Of a stretch of DNA of 64,000 nt, positions 10,701 to 23,604 are shown piece after piece; within the stretch, counting starts at the first letter, position 1, and each line of letters starts with the position of its first letter. The notes below the pieces were generated by a model that worked only from the letters and a program-made list of their open reading frames with translations, had not been told where the DNA came from and did no database searches. Made by a program: the position numbers and the translations under genes. Source of the DNA: Scortum barcoo (taxonomy: Eukaryota > Chordata > Actinopteri > Centrarchiformes > Terapontidae); the NCBI GenBank assembly GCA_023238725.1, contig CM041531.1, positions 18,002,643-18,066,642 of the forward strand. Reading direction: 5' to 3'.

Positions 10701-12189
10701 GAACATCTAAATGACATATGACTATGACGTATGACTAACTTGACCTGTAAGGCGCCTCCCTAATATAATGGTAGGGAAACACTTGAGGTGTGTTTGCTTT
10801 TTCTCTCACTCGGATGTTTGGAGGAGTATTGATTTCTCAACACGTGTCCCACTGGCAATGCTAATCCACGTTAATGCTGTGACTTCACGCTCCATATGAT
10901 GTCTGAGCAAATGTGAAGAAAGATCACCATTGGTTTATTTATACTTAATGTGAGAAAGCTGGAGGGTGACATTCTAGTCTTAATGCATTGCACAGCTATA
11001 ACACGAGAGCTCCTGCACTGCATGTCAGAATGTACTCGTACATACATGTACAGTGTGTGCTTTAGTTTCTGGTATGTCTTCATTGCATAAAGAAAGAATG
11101 ACTTATTTGGCTGCATCTGGACAAGTGTGTTCATTCAGTTCCAATGGACACTGTAACTGGTATAATATTTGTTTTTTGTAGATACAACCACTATTCAGAT
11201 ACTACAGATAACTATAGTTGCTGAAACTTGTCACAATTTTTTCAAGAAGCAGCTTCTTCCCAGTGGTACTGAAACTTAGGAACTTTTTTTCTTCTCTCAT
11301 GCATTTTTTATAGCAAAGTTCAAGCACCGTACAGGTGCTTTAGCATGCTCAATCCCATTTGGTTGAAAATGCATGCTGTGGGCTGCTCTGTGAGTTATTT
11401 TGATGTGCTGTGTTTATGTGCTGTGAGACCTTAGAGTCCCAAGATTTGACAGCTGGCTGAATAACAGCAGCCTTTGTGGAAGTATCTTTCAAATACACTT
11501 AATCTTTTTTGACAATGACCGTGTTTACTTTTTGTTTGTTTTCCTGGTTTGATTTTCTGACAGTATAGTTTGTGAATGCAATGCTTTTTGGCAGGTGACT
11601 CTCAACTGTGGGATGTCCAGAGCGTCTTTTCGGTTTAAATCATTTTACCTTTTTTGGCTCTTTTCTGTTATTGTGAGATGGTTTCCGGAGTCTACCATGG
11701 GTTTTATAATCTCACCTACACAAACTGTTTTCTTTTCTGTTGGTCTCTGTGTAATACCTGTGTTGTATAATTTTTTAGCTTGCTCATAGAACAACTTAAA
11801 ATGGCTGTTTTCTAATGAATTCTTGAGCATATAGCTAGATTTTATTTCACAAGTACTTGTTTTTCAAAATCTATGTCAGTTGAAATATTTGACTAAAGAA
11901 CATATGGTAGCTTGAGGATAACGCATCACTTGCTTCAGTCTTGCAGAGGGCCAGGTAAACCCTGGCTCCCTTGAGACTTGAGCGTGCATGATGTGCTGTG
12001 CACACTGAGTGATATTGACAGACATTGTCAACATACACCTTTCATCTTTCAAAGGGCAAAAGCTTTTTTCATCCTGCGGGTCACAATAGGAAGTTGATCA
12101 TGCTCTGTAAGCCCATAAAATCTCTTTGATTTTGGAAATTAGATGCAGCTGTACATACACTGGCATCAAACAGCACACAAGCTAAATGT
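10701..12189. other. Non-coding DNA with small repeats
   Basis: It holds the 13-bp near-tandem pair at 10711-10736 and a perfect 7-bp stem hairpin at 11322-11340 (AAGCACC, loop GTACA, GGTGCTT). No gene seen. Confidence 0.4.
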
Positions 12190-12275
12190 AATTATTATTA
12201 TTATATATGTATGTATGTATGTATCTATGTATCTATCTATCTATCTCTATCTATCTATCTATCTATACACACACA

Positions 12276-12324
<49 letters not shown>
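12190..12324. repeat. Compound microsatellite
   Basis: A run of TTA, then GTAT, then CTAT (with one CTAT/CTCTAT interruption), then CA, then about 17-18 TA units. Five motif types sit end to end in about 135 bp. Such arrays are highly mutable and may be mis-assembled. Confidence 0.95.
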
Positions 12325-12328
<4 letters not shown>

Positions 12329-14689
12329 GTAGCTTTTGAACAAAACTGCAGAATTTTAAAAGGTGATCATGTTATCTGCTCTTCTCTGACCACCCTGTAG
12401 TATATCAACCTTACATACAAGCAAAAAATTTACTATATCACATAACACATTACCCAAATCAGTGTAAAACCTAATGGGAATGTAATGTGTTTTTATGTGC
12501 TTTTGTTTAACACACACAGTAACTGACATTATAGATAGCTGCCATAACACCTTTAAACCAGCCAGGCATCACAGGACCTTACGGTTCCTGTCTATCTCAG
12601 TGATGCTTATTGACTTGAGCTAAACATGCCCTGCACAGGGCCCTTTGCAAGTTGCGCAGTAAATATTCCACTCTCTGCAGTTTGATTGTGATCTGGTGGA
12701 GCTGCCAACTCTGATCACCACAAAGGTGCCTGCAAAACAGGCCTGCACTGTACAGTGCATTACAGTAATTTCAGAGCTGGTGGGGACACAATATTCCCAA
12801 CAATATTTGAATCAGACATCTGTGAATTATATTCTTATCCTCTGCTTCTTTGACTTTTCTCTATGACGTTTGCTCATAGGAAAACTCTCTTTACTGCACA
12901 AGCTTGTCGTAAATTGCTCTAAATGATCAGAGCGGATCATTCTCTACTACACGAAAGTGCAGAATGCATTGTTTGGGGAGAAAAGCTATGCACTATAAGA
13001 AAAAAACATTTATGATGGAAATTGGTCACTAGTTTCAGTGGAAAAATGAATAAATAAACCTTCACATGGCTGCATGGCACCCTTAATTTGCACTGCTTTG
13101 TTGTAGGGTCATTGTTGTCTTGATTCATTTGTATGGAACCCTAACATGGTTGGAAAATGTATTTTTTCTTTGTGTCATACTCCTTCATAAAATTTCAGCC
13201 CATAACATGAGTCCAGGAACAGATTTAATCACAGTTCTTTTTTTTTTTTTTTTTTTTGGTCAGTGCACAACTCCAACTGATTCCCAAACAATTAATCTTA
13301 GACAAACACTAAACAGGCTAAATTTGTTGCAATATCAAAACAAAAACAAAAACAAAAAAATTTCTTAAAGGACTATGGTTTGGACTTGCTTGTTAATTAG
13401 GAGTAGATTATGCCCCCTACATGTTCAAATGAAAGACACAAAAATGTATTTCCTGTAATGTTACAACTTCCAAGGTCCCATTGTGCTCAGACTAGAATTA
13501 GAGATGAACATAAAAAGATTTCAAAAAGGGAAATGTGTTTGTGTTTTGCGATCCGTCACAGCAGTGTCCCTCCATTGCATGATTTGTACACATTAATCGC
13601 ATGCTGATTGAACACATCTGTGAGGAAAGACCAGCTTTCAATTTAATCACGTTCCAGTGGGTGTTACAGTGTTCAGTGCGACAATCATTTCACTGAGAGC
13701 AGAGAGCATAATTATTCACCCAAGGACAGAACCAAAGAAAACAGCTTCATATATGCCTTGTCACTGGCAGGGTACACATCCTGTAGTAAGTGTGCTTCCT
13801 CACTACCAATGGTGGCTTAAATGGCTCTTGAAATCATGTTTTCTTATTTCAAACTGATCACTGGTTATGCTTGCTTTCCTTTCTTTAGAGTACAAGAATC
13901 ACAAGGGAGCTAAGAAGCCAAATGATTTTACCATCTAAATTTCCTTCCACTAAAATCAAAGTACAGGAGAATGCAGCAGCAAGCTTCCACAGAATTAACA
14001 AAGCAGACAAGCATTTAGGAGATCTGAAGGATGTGGTGTGACCTCCCTCCTCGCAACTGCTTGCAAAACCCTTTGACAATTAAAAAATAGGTGAGGAAAA
14101 ATGAGTGAGATCAGCACAGATTCAGCACTATTGATTTGTATGAGTGTGTGTGGTCAGCACTCAAGGCAGTAAATCATGAACTGGTTGAGGTTTAGCAGAT
14201 AACTGAATAAGCCATAGGACCTCTCTCCAAAAGACAGAGGTTTAATGAGTACTTGAGTGCATCTTGTGAGTGTGCAAGAGGAAGGAGACAACACAAAAAA
14301 AGCAGAGGCCACATCACATTTTTAGTGGCCATTGGCTAGATGAGTGAAACCAGTTGTGCAGTACTGGTGGTTAGACGACTGAGTAGGCCTTTGGCTGCAT
14401 GGCTTTCAGCCAGTGCTGGCCAGTGCAGTTTAACCTGAGCAGCTACAATGGAGATGTAAATGTGAGTCATGATGATGCATCTGCTCAGGTGACGATAGGA
14501 TTTTGTATGCTTTAAAGATGCATGAGGTCAGAGAATGGTGAAACTTTTCCATAAGTACTTAGTAGTTAAGCCAGTCAGACCTATCATGTTAGCTTAGGTA
14601 AGCAGATACAGAATGGAGATACAGATACAGAAATTCAAAACAGAGATGTGAGAAGTCACTGATTCTGTAGGTCTTAGATCTTCAGGTAG
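12325..14689. other. Non-coding DNA with homopolymer tracts
   Basis: No gene identified. It contains a T run at about 13239-13258 and a CAAAA-type simple repeat at about 13338-13360. The 14050-14690 stretch may be the diverged upstream part of the repeat called at 14690-15120, but I cannot show it. Confidence 0.35.
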
Positions 14690-15120
14690 GGAGTTGACTG
14701 CTGACTGCAAACGCTCGGCCACCATTATTCTTGAGCCTGAACAGCCTGCAGAGCCCTGCCTGAGGATCTGAGGCTGTGCTCCGGCTCATAGGGGAGCAGC
14801 AATTCTGTAGCATGACTGGGAGTTCAATCATGAAGTCCTTAAAAGTAATCAGCGCAATCTTAAAAGCAATTCTAAAACTTACTGACAACCAGTGAAGAGA
14901 GGCTAAAACAGGGCTGATATGAGCTTGTCTTCTAGTTTTTTGTTAAAAGCAGAGGGACTATGTTTTGTACCAGCTGAAGGCGTGAGATTCTTTTTTGGTT
15001 TAAAGAAGATATAAAAGCATGATTAACCCTCTCTAGATCAGACCGAGAGACAAAAGATCTGATTTTTTAGATACTCCTCGATTGATAAAAACAAGAGTGA
15101 CCAACTTTTGTAATTTGTCA
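14690..15120 (+). mobile_element. Retrotransposon-derived dispersed repeat of teleosts
   Basis: A string of phrases that recurs widely in percomorph genomes appears in order: GAGCCCTGCCTGAGGATCT, CTCATAGGGG, TTCAATCATGAAGTCCTTAA, AAAGTAATCAGCGCAATCTT, CAATTCTAAAACTTACTGAC, AACCAGTGAAGAGAGGCTAA, TTTTGTACCAGCTGAAG, GGCGTGAGATT and GATATAAAAGCATGATTAA. I recognise this as a repeat from memory and cannot name the family with certainty. No intact coding frame is present. Edges are approximate. Confidence 0.6.
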
Positions 15121-15401
15121 TGGTCAAGTAAATATGAGTAATGTCTATCTGCTTGTAACTTGGGAGATTTAAGATTTAAAGGCAGCTTAGAGGTGTGTTA
15201 GGTCAGGAATGGAGAACTGTCTCCTGTCATGGTGCTCAGTAGGTTTATGATGGCACAGCCTGATACCCACTGCAGGGTCTAAACATGAACACTGCGCTTC
15301 CATACACTGAAATGATGTACTAAATTTGAACCTTGTCACTGGGGCAGTATCAGCCGCTGTAACGTTTAGGCATGAACAAACTCATCTCGCTGGGTTAGCG
15401 T

Positions 15402-15419
15402 CTAACCCTAACCCTAACC
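15402..15419 (-). repeat. Short telomere-like repeat
   Basis: Three copies of CCCTAA-type sequence (TAACCCTAACCCTAACC), next to an A-rich tract starting at 15420. Three units are too few to prove an interstitial telomere. Confidence 0.6.
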
Positions 15420-16980
15420 AAAAAAAAAACAAAAAAAACATTTTATTTCCAGAATGGTGCTCATGAAAAACAATAACTACTAGTGTAACTACAGTAACAT
15501 CTAATTTTCATTTTACTACTGTGTCACCACCACAAATGTCAATGACACACACACTCTGTCTTCAGCTGCAGATTAAGAATCAGTTTCATCAGCCAGTGTG
15601 TGCTTATATTTATTTACATTTCAGCATTTCAGCTAATGCAGCTAATCCAACTTAAATTCCCATATTAATATGACTTGTTGTAGGACCTCATGAAGGCACT
15701 GAATCAAGGCCAAAATATTGTGTAATTGTGTTATTTGCGCTGTATATGTCTGGAACATTGCATATTTTTATTTTTATGGTGCCTCACACTAAGGCCAGTC
15801 AGCAGGTATGAAGCTATGTCTGTGCCGCAACAGCTGACGAGATGCAGATGTACTGTCATGCAGCCAGATGAGAAAATTAATCCACCTGTATCTTCCCGAT
15901 GCAAATGACTTACAAAGTCAAAGTGTTATCTGCCATGTGCATGTAATTAGAGAAGAGACGGATGACGTATGATGAACCGTTTTCATGAAGGCCATCCTTT
16001 TTTTTTTATTGTATTTAGAACATTGAAAGAAATGTGATGTAGCCACGTGTGAGTTTTTTTGTTAATTGAGTTTTACACTCAGACATTCACCTCAAATGTT
16101 GTTAATACAGCTGATTTCTTTAAACCCAACCTTCCTCTTGATTACTTGCTCCCCCTTTGACAGGCCCAGAGGCAGAAAATATTAAGAATACCTCCTCAAC
16201 ACTGAGTTGCACCAACATTGCACCATCTGTCTCTCGGTATGTCAAGGCATAAAGGTTCCTCAGCCCGTCTCCTCCCTTCCATCTATTTCTTCCTTTTATG
16301 ACTGAAGTGCATTTAATAGTAGATATAAATAGTGAATACTGTAGATGCTGTCGGCTGCTTTCACCTGATTATTCTGTTTGTTGAAGAGCAAGCGGCCTTC
16401 TGCACAAAGATTTTAATTAGCTGTGAGTTCTTGGTGAGTTTCAGTGCACCATTACCAAGAAGAGCTCATTGAGTGTAATTGTATGAGTTTTAAATGGCAT
16501 TGAAAGCGTTAGACAGTACAGCCCTGTTCTGCCCTCGGCGTATGTGCCGTATATAACTTGACTGTCAGGTACTGACTCTGAAGACAGTGGACCACACGTT
16601 TATTGATGTTGAAAGGAAAGGTAAAACTAAAACAAAGAAAAAGCATAATCAGCATCATGCTGGCTTTTAAATATGCCAACTCAATCTTTAGTATGAATTA
16701 AATCCACTTGTTTGTCTTCTGATTTTATTATATATTTAACTTCAAATGTAATATATGGCATCATATTTAAACACATTATTAATTATCTGTTCATTTTTTT
16801 CATCCGTGGTTATTCTTATATGAACTATCAATGGCCCAGGAACAGTGTTGTCATTACTAATAGTAAAAACTATTACTATAACTATAACATTACTTATAAA
16901 AATAACTATAGATAAAAAGACAACAATCAATACATACCTGCAGTGCTACCAAAGGCATCAGATGGATCAGAAAGGGATCA

Positions 16981-17016
<36 letters not shown>
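16981..17016. repeat. ATT microsatellite
   Basis: About 12 units of TAT/ATT without interruption. Confidence 0.95.
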
Positions 17017-17017
<1 letters not shown>

Positions 17018-18079
17018 GAAACTTAGAAATGAAAAACTGCTGCCACAGCACAGAAACCTTAAAAAAAAATCCCATGCTCTCCAGAGAGAGAGAAGCAGCT
17101 TGATTAATTCCTCCCTTGTTCCCCATGTTCCTCAACACTGCATTAGCATTTAGCCAGTATCAAAATCACACTGAATAACACAATCACCTAGAAAACAAGG
17201 TACCACGTCTTTAGCCTTACAAAAAAAAAAGGTTAGGAGTACTAGGCTTGCATGTAATTCATGTACTCCACGCTGTTGGTCATTGAGCTGCTGTGAGGCC
17301 CTACATTTAAACAGAAACTAATCTCTAACCTCATCTGAGAGGTGTGTAGTGGAGCACAGCAGTGCCCTGTGGCAGGTATTGGGCTGACATGATATGGCGA
17401 GGATGTGTTGTATTTGAGCATGTCCGATTGTGTTGGAGCTGTCATCACCTGCTCTGCCTGAGCTGGTAGCTATCCCGAGGCCAGCGTGCCAGGTCACCGT
17501 CACACAGCTTTCACATTTGTGAGGGAGTTGGGTGAGGTGGTTTTGGCGTGGCAGTGCTTTGGTAGCTGCTACTGTACTGTAGGTAGATGTATTGCATAAT
17601 TCCATTTGATTTGTGACTAGTTATTCATTTGGCTTTGTGCCAAACAGCAGGAGGCTGGTGGGATTGGATCCAAAGGAACAGCTGCGTTTCAGTATGCAGT
17701 CACATGTAAATGTGGTTAAAATTTTTGAAAATGAAAACCAGATACCCACACAGTTTGTTTTCCAGTCTGATCTCAAGTTTTGTTGTCAGATGTGTAATCA
17801 CCCATTTATTGGTGTGGAATGGGTTGTGTTATATATCAGTTTTAAATGTTTAAATTACAGGTTTTAGTGATGTTTTCTACAGCAGCTGATTATTATTATT
17901 ATTTCCACCAAAAAATTAAAAGGTGCAATAAAAATGTGACCACTAAAGGCTATAAAGGTGTTTTGTAGTCAGGGTATTTTTTCACATGTACATTACCTTC
18001 TTTTCAGACCTTTTCTATCAGTGAGCAGCATAGTGAGATATCTAGTAGGGTCTATGGCTGATCTCCTACACTGATTGCT

Positions 18080-18260
18080 CAGGCTTATCACAGCAGTGTG
18101 GCGAATGCATTAATTCATCCCAGAGATCACCGGCTGTCATAAATAAGGACAATTAGCAACGCTTTGAACATGATCCTATACCAGCTCCTGCTCTCCCCTC
18201 ATCAATTCCCTCGCATGTAATCATTAATTTATGAAAGAGGCCTGGCAACGGCCTCCATTT
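18080..18260. promoter_or_regulatory. Possible conserved non-coding block
   Basis: This stretch has balanced composition, no simple repeats, and homeodomain-type AT cores (CATTAATTTATGA) beside GGCCTGGCAACGGCC, which resembles a half-site for RFX factors. The call rests only on texture and needs cross-species alignment. Confidence 0.2.
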
Positions 18261-19431
18261 CTTTTTGTTTACTCGCCAACACTGTTCACTTTCACTGACA
18301 CACTAGAGGGACTAGACATGAATGGTACTGAAAAAAAAAAAAAATATATCCCAGAACATTTTCTAGGTCATCTGAAATGTTCTCAACCTTTGGGAGGAAG
18401 CAGGTGATTGGAAAATGCAGCGAGATAATGAAAATAGACCTACTTTGCTTTATTTCTCAGCGTGTGTTGTGAGACATTAAGCCCTCCCACAGTGTTTGAT
18501 TCATACTTAGCTGTTAATATTGATATATATTATATATATAATGATATCTGATTACATGGAGGAAGATGAGGAGATGTGACAATACAATTGTATGAATCAA
18601 GGTGGAGCCTAGTAACAGGCATTACAGGTAACAGCTCTAACTTTTTTAATATGTTTACAGGGGGCAAAGCTTGGTACTTAAAACACTTTTCAGACTAACA
18701 TTACCATGTACATCTGTGAAGAACACCAATTTTGTTCAAGAGAGAGCTTAACCAATGCCAAAGTTTGATACTTTCCTTACTGGTCATGCATATAAAGAAC
18801 GTATCTGTTCAAGTAGCGTAAGTTTAATTTCCTTGAAACTAAAAAGAACAATTCTTTGATGTGTATTATGCATGAACATCAAACACAGAATAATCTCCAT
18901 TACCAGTCTGACACAGACTGGTTCTGTTCCTGCATAAAATGGGACATGTTATGTCATTTCTTGGCGTATACATCTGTTTCGAAGTAAAGTACAAAGGCAG
19001 TGTCTTTTAAAATGAAGTGCCGTTTGATCATAATGAGATGTTTGTATCAGGTTGTGACAGTTGCAGTGATTTTGGTTGTATCTTTTGTTCTTATTATTTC
19101 GGATAAAGCTGACAGAATGCATGCTCTTTTTCCTAGCATTAGTTGCTAGAGAGAGTCATGACAGCAAGTCACTAAAATACCATATCAATGATCCCAGCAT
19201 TCACATGAATAGGTTGGAGCATGTCTAGTGTCTGGACCTGGGAAGTGGCCCACCTCCTATTATCTGAACAGATGTTTTTTGAAAGTATATATATAGTATA
19301 TATATACTTATGAGTTATGTTCAATATTTATGAATTAGACATTAAGATTTCAAGGGGCTTCTAAAACAGGCATTTTAATATATTTTCTTATAATTGTATT
19401 TTTTTATATTGTGTTGTACTGGTTTGTCCAG

Positions 19432-19677
19432 TATCCATCCATCCATTTTCTGTACCACTTATCCTGTCTCACAGGGTCACGGGGTGCTGGAGCCTATCCC
19501 AGCTGTCATTGGGCAAAAGGTGGGGTACACCCCTAGACTAGTTGTTAGTCAGTCACAGGGAGAAGGGATGATATACAGCAACAGAGCCCTGGGTTGGGAT
19601 CAAACCCACTGCATGGGGGTTCATCTCTACATCCATAGGCGTGCATGCTCATCTAGTTGAGCTATCCGGCCGCCCTT
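19432..19677 (-). mobile_element. tRNA-derived SINE with CCATCCATCC tail
   Basis: On the minus strand the element starts near 19677 with GGGCGGCCGGATAGCTCAAC, where TAGCTCA...GATGAGC matches an RNA polymerase III A box. About 50 nt on comes GGTTTGATCCC, a one-mismatch B box. It continues through GGGGTGTACCCC-type sequence and CTGGGATAGGCTCCAGCACC, and ends in GGATAAGTGGTACAGAAAAT plus GGATGGATGGAT repeats. A tRNA-like head, LINE-like tail and terminal short tandem repeat are the usual SINE plan. Point decay in both boxes suggests it is inactive. Confidence 0.8.
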
Positions 19678-20759
19678 ATACAGTATCTACAGTATAAATT
19701 ATGCATTAAATACAGTCTTGATTTTATATATACTTTTGTATTCCTGTCTATCTGATCTTTAACCTTGCCTGAGTTTCTCTTACTGTTTCCTATCTTAGTC
19801 TTTCGTTCTCAATGTTTGATGCTGCTTTGTTACCAAGTAAGATGGAAATACACTTAACTTGCAGTAAAAGTGGAAGTAGACAAGCAAGTGGAATGTCCAC
19901 AGCATTAGGTTTGTATGAGACAGTCTTAGTTTAACAATATAAAGGGACCTGCTGAAACCAACCACTTGCTTGAGGGAAAGAAAACAAGGACACTCTTTTC
20001 AAATGACAAAAATCAACACTGACACGAATGCATGCTTTTCACACTTTGCTGACTCTTTGCTCCATTGCTGTTGCATGCGCTGGATTTAAATCTGAACTCT
20101 AGTTTGTGCACTTTCAAAAATATCTTAAATAGCCAGAAACAACAGACAAGTGTTTACCTGACCCCAGTGCCTTGCACAAAACTACAGTGATGCAAGTGAT
20201 GGGTGAGACCTGAAAAAAGGATGGAGATGGAAGCGAAAACCTGGAATGATTTCCTGTGATAAGATTACGCTCTGTGGTTTTGTACTGTCAGTATGAATGA
20301 CACTGGGATGTAAAAGGTCAATCTCTGTTGAGAAAACAGAATGAAAGGATGGCAACCTTAAAGGTTCCAGCTTCCCATCTTACATTGAACGGTTTCATGA
20401 CTCTGAAAGTGTCTGAGGAAAACGGAGTCAAATTTACAGCTATCACGTCAGTCTTCACATGCAGTGGAAGTGATATCATTTTCCATTTCAGAAAATATGT
20501 AAACAAACTTTACCAATGAGGCAGTGAAAATTGGATTTCCTTAGCATCGGCCCACTATATCACTCTCATAAAGGCTGAAATTGTTCATGTCCAAACCAAT
20601 GTAGTATGATACTCATGAGTGCTGCAAGTAGCTTTGAGAGAGCTGCAGCTCCCACTAAAACCAGATATCATAAAAACCAACAATTGATCGAAAAAGTTTA
20701 AACTTATTTAATGTTTTCCCCTTTATTATTGGAGTAAACATGCCACTCAATTACGTTCA
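19678..20759. other. Non-coding DNA, nothing identified
   Basis: No exon or element supported. The last 100 bases or so may be the decayed left flank of the Tc1-like copy that follows. Confidence 0.35.
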
Positions 20760-21444
20760 CCTGCTCAGCTGTTTATTAAGGCAAATATCTAATCAGCAAA
20801 TCACGTGGCAGCAACTCAGTGCATTTAGGAATGTAGACTTGGTTAACACAATCTGCAGGAAGTCCAAACCAAACATCAGAATGAGGAGAGAAAGGTGATT
20901 TAAGTAACTTTGAATGTGGCATGGTTGTTGATGCCAGACAGGCTGGTTTTGTATTTTAGAAACCATTCTGGGATTTTTACGCCCAACTATTTCTAGGGTT
21001 TACACAGAGTGGTCTGAAAAAGAGAAATATCTATATCTCTCAGGGCGTAACTGCCTTGTTGACGGCAGAGGTCAGAGGAGAATGGCCAAGATGGTTCGAG
21101 CTGATAGAAAAGCAACAGTAATGCAAATAACCACTTGTTAAAATGGAGGTATCCAGAAAAGCATCTCTGAATGCACAACACGTCGAACCTTGAAGCAGAT
21201 GTGCTACAGCAGGTGCCACTCCTGTCAGTAAACAACAGGAAACTGAGGCTACACAAGGCATGGGATCACCAAAATTCGGCAGCAGGAGATCGATGTTGTG
21301 AAGCTCAAATCATCTCCAACTGGATTCTTGAACATGACAATGTTTACTGTACTGAAATGGCCTCCACAGTCTCAATCCAGTAGAGCACACTTTGGATATG
21401 TTGGACTGGGAGATTCAAATCATGGATGTGTGACCAACAAAATG
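20760..21444 (+). pseudogene. Dead, internally deleted Tc1-like transposon
   Basis: Matches, by recognition, a very common fish Tc1/mariner-type element. Landmarks are CAGCTGTTTATTAAGG, ATCTAATCAGCAAATCACGT, GGCAGCAACTCAGTGCATTT, GGCATGGTTGTTGATGCCAG, AGAGGTCAGAGGAGAATGGC and GAACATGACAATG. The usual transposase start lies at 20881 but the frame is broken almost at once by a one-base shift, and a TAG follows in the recovered frame. The middle of the gene, including the region expected to encode the central catalytic acidic residues, is missing: sequence matching the N-terminal half runs to about 21280 and resumes at about 21299 with AAGCTCAAATCATCTCCAAC from the C-terminal part. I see no intact terminal inverted repeats. 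It cannot encode a working enzyme. Confidence 0.85.
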
Positions 21445-23073
21445 AAAAATACATGCATTTCCCTCTTCTGCTCCGCATCAAGCATAAGAAAGCCTGTCCA
21501 TAATAATCATGTTTATGCACTGAGAAATCCATTCATGCACCTTTTACTCTAATGACATTTTCTATCTAGTGTGTATCTTTGCATGTATGGTTTGCCTTCA
21601 GAATGTCAGAAAGAACATTCGTATGGAAATGAAATGTCAAAAAAAAGCTGAATGAATGGGTTTCATGGTGGCCTAATGGTTTGACATCTCTCCCCACAAA
21701 AGCGAGTGCTGTGATGTTGTTCACTTTGATATGGGTTCCATGAGTGAAACCTGTCATTTTCATTTAAATGTTAATCAGCAGCGGCAGCCATTGACAGTGG
21801 CTACAGTGACTTACATTTACACTGCGACACTGACAAGTTTTCTAGAAGCTTTAACCATTGTGCGAAATTCTGTTGCTTCATTTGCTTCTCTTTATATCTC
21901 AAGGTAATGCTGATATTTGTATTGATTTGATAAAAAGAAGAGTAAATAATCTGTAGTAACCTGTGTGAAAGGAGATTATTATATACATTATATAAAGTGA
22001 GTTTCAGTGTCAATTCTGGAGCATAAAATCTCCCTATACAGTATTTGAATTGGCTATAACTATTCCTTCTCTGAGTGGAGCAATGTTCGAACTGTAACGC
22101 ATCAGCAAGCCCTTTGCTTTTGATTCTGCTGTGGCTGTATCTACATTGATTAAAGCCAACAGAAGTTTAATGCTTACCCACACTGATCAATTAAAAAAAA
22201 ACTGTTGTGTATTAATCTCTCTTAAAGCAGTAAAGCCAAACACTTAAAACACAAGTACAAATGCGTACATCCACAATCAGTTTCTTTGATTTATATATTT
22301 TTTGACTTTGTGGCATTCATTTCCATGTTGACTATTTAACATCTTTTGTGACTTTATTTGCTACCTTGATTTTGTAACTCTGTTATAAGCCCCTCGAGAT
22401 TTCTGTTTCACCTGAAAATTCTTAGTTAAAGCCATATTTCAGTACCTCTGTATTTTATCACCCATGTAAACAAGTTAGCAATAAAACAAAAGTCTTCATT
22501 GATTCTCATTTACAGCTTGTTTAGAAGTCCTGGTTTTAGCACAGGGTGCATTGTGAAAGTCACATTCTTGACATCACTGAAACAGAGCCAATTTTATTTT
22601 CTGCAATGACAGCACATGCTTGAGTAGTCACCAAAGTTAATTTGCATAATAATTTGAAGACAGATGCTACACGGTCTTTTTGATGTATGAACAGGGCCCA
22701 GAGTTGGTCTGCGCTCATGCCAGTCCAACTGGAGCTGTGTTTACCAAACTGTATCCTTACAAACAGAGCACAGATTTCTTTATTTGGAGGTATTAGGTGT
22801 TAACTCAGCTTGTTTCTATGTTGAATTTCCAAACAGCTCAAATTTAATCAGACTTTATGGATTTTTACCTCCAACTTGAATAATAGAAGTAAACGTATGT
22901 ATGTATACTGCTTATTTTGCCCTATACTGAGCACATTGAAACCAGACTAAATATTTATGTAGACTACATGAACACTATAACCAAACTCAAAACTTAGAAA
23001 CTACTATTAGATTAGATGAAAACTAATTATTCACAAGTAGAGACAGAATCCTTTTTTTTAAATCACCAATTTA
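21445..23073. other. Non-coding DNA, nothing identified
   Basis: AT-rich putative intron 1 DNA without recognisable exons or elements. Confidence 0.4.
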
Positions 23074-23452
23074 CCAGTGGTGGAGGAAGATTGCAAATAA
23101 TTTACTTAAGCAAAAGCGGCAATACTGCAAAATGAGCATGCTCTATTTCAAGTAAATGTTTTGTTGAAAATGTCACAACTGTGAGTAGAAATACTCTTAA
23201 TGTGTCAAAAATGGTCCCTGTGAATATGTGTTGGGTATATATTTGGTAATCTATAAAAGTGAATCATATTTTAGAAGCTGATCAAGTATTTTACTTGTAA
23301 TCAAATAAATGTAATAGAGTAAAAGGTACTATATCTACCTTGAAGAAAACTGTAAAATGGAAATATTCAAGTAAAGTACAACCACTTCAGGTTTCTACTT
23401 AAGCACAGTACTTGAGTAAATGTATTTAGGTCTTCCTGTCTTTCCACCACTG
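23074..23452. mobile_element. Percomorph MITE with CAGTGGTGGA ends
   Basis: Bounded by terminal inverted repeats: CCAGTGGTGGA at 23074-23084 and TCCACCACTG at 23443-23452. The interior carries the family's TTTACTTAAGCAAAAG, GGAAATATTCAAGTAAAGTA and CAGTACTTGAGTAAATGTA, which are partial inverted repeats of each other, so the 379-bp element can fold back on itself. It has no coding capacity. It is a non-autonomous DNA transposon, probably hAT-related from my memory of the family. The flanking 8 bp are not identical, so no target-site duplication is claimed. It ends 118 nt before the first coding exon. Confidence 0.85.
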
Positions 23453-23570
23453 ACATTCACAATACGATATGTTCTATGATTCGTAAGATCGATAGAAGGA
23501 AATGAAAAGCCTATTTTGCTCTCATTGCTTTTGTCTCACACCCTCTCCTCCTCCTTTGAATTTTCTCCAG

Positions 23571-23604
23571 AACTCGTTACATTAGTGTCTGACTGTGCCA
23601 CATC
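23571..23604 (+). other. chst8: 5' UTR part of the first coding exon
   Basis: The exon follows a strong acceptor: a pyrimidine-rich stretch (CACCCTCTCCTCCTCCTTTG) then TTTTCTCCAG, with AG at 23569-23570. These 34 bases precede the start codon and contain an in-frame TGA at 23590-23592, which fixes translation start downstream of it. Confidence 0.65.

Larger units (their letters stand above)
15420..19431. other. Non-coding DNA, mostly featureless
   Basis: Putative intron 1. It holds an ATT trinucleotide run at 16981-17016 and a TA-rich patch at 18517-18542. A segment at about 18080-18260 is listed separately as a possible regulatory block. Open frames at 17242-17605 are in moderately GC-rich DNA but have no recognisable product. 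Confidence 0.4.

Noticed and set aside
15402..15419. Evidence for a chromosome-fusion telomere
   Set aside because: Only three units. Short TAACCC runs are frequent by slippage, and the second site at 59651 is equally short.
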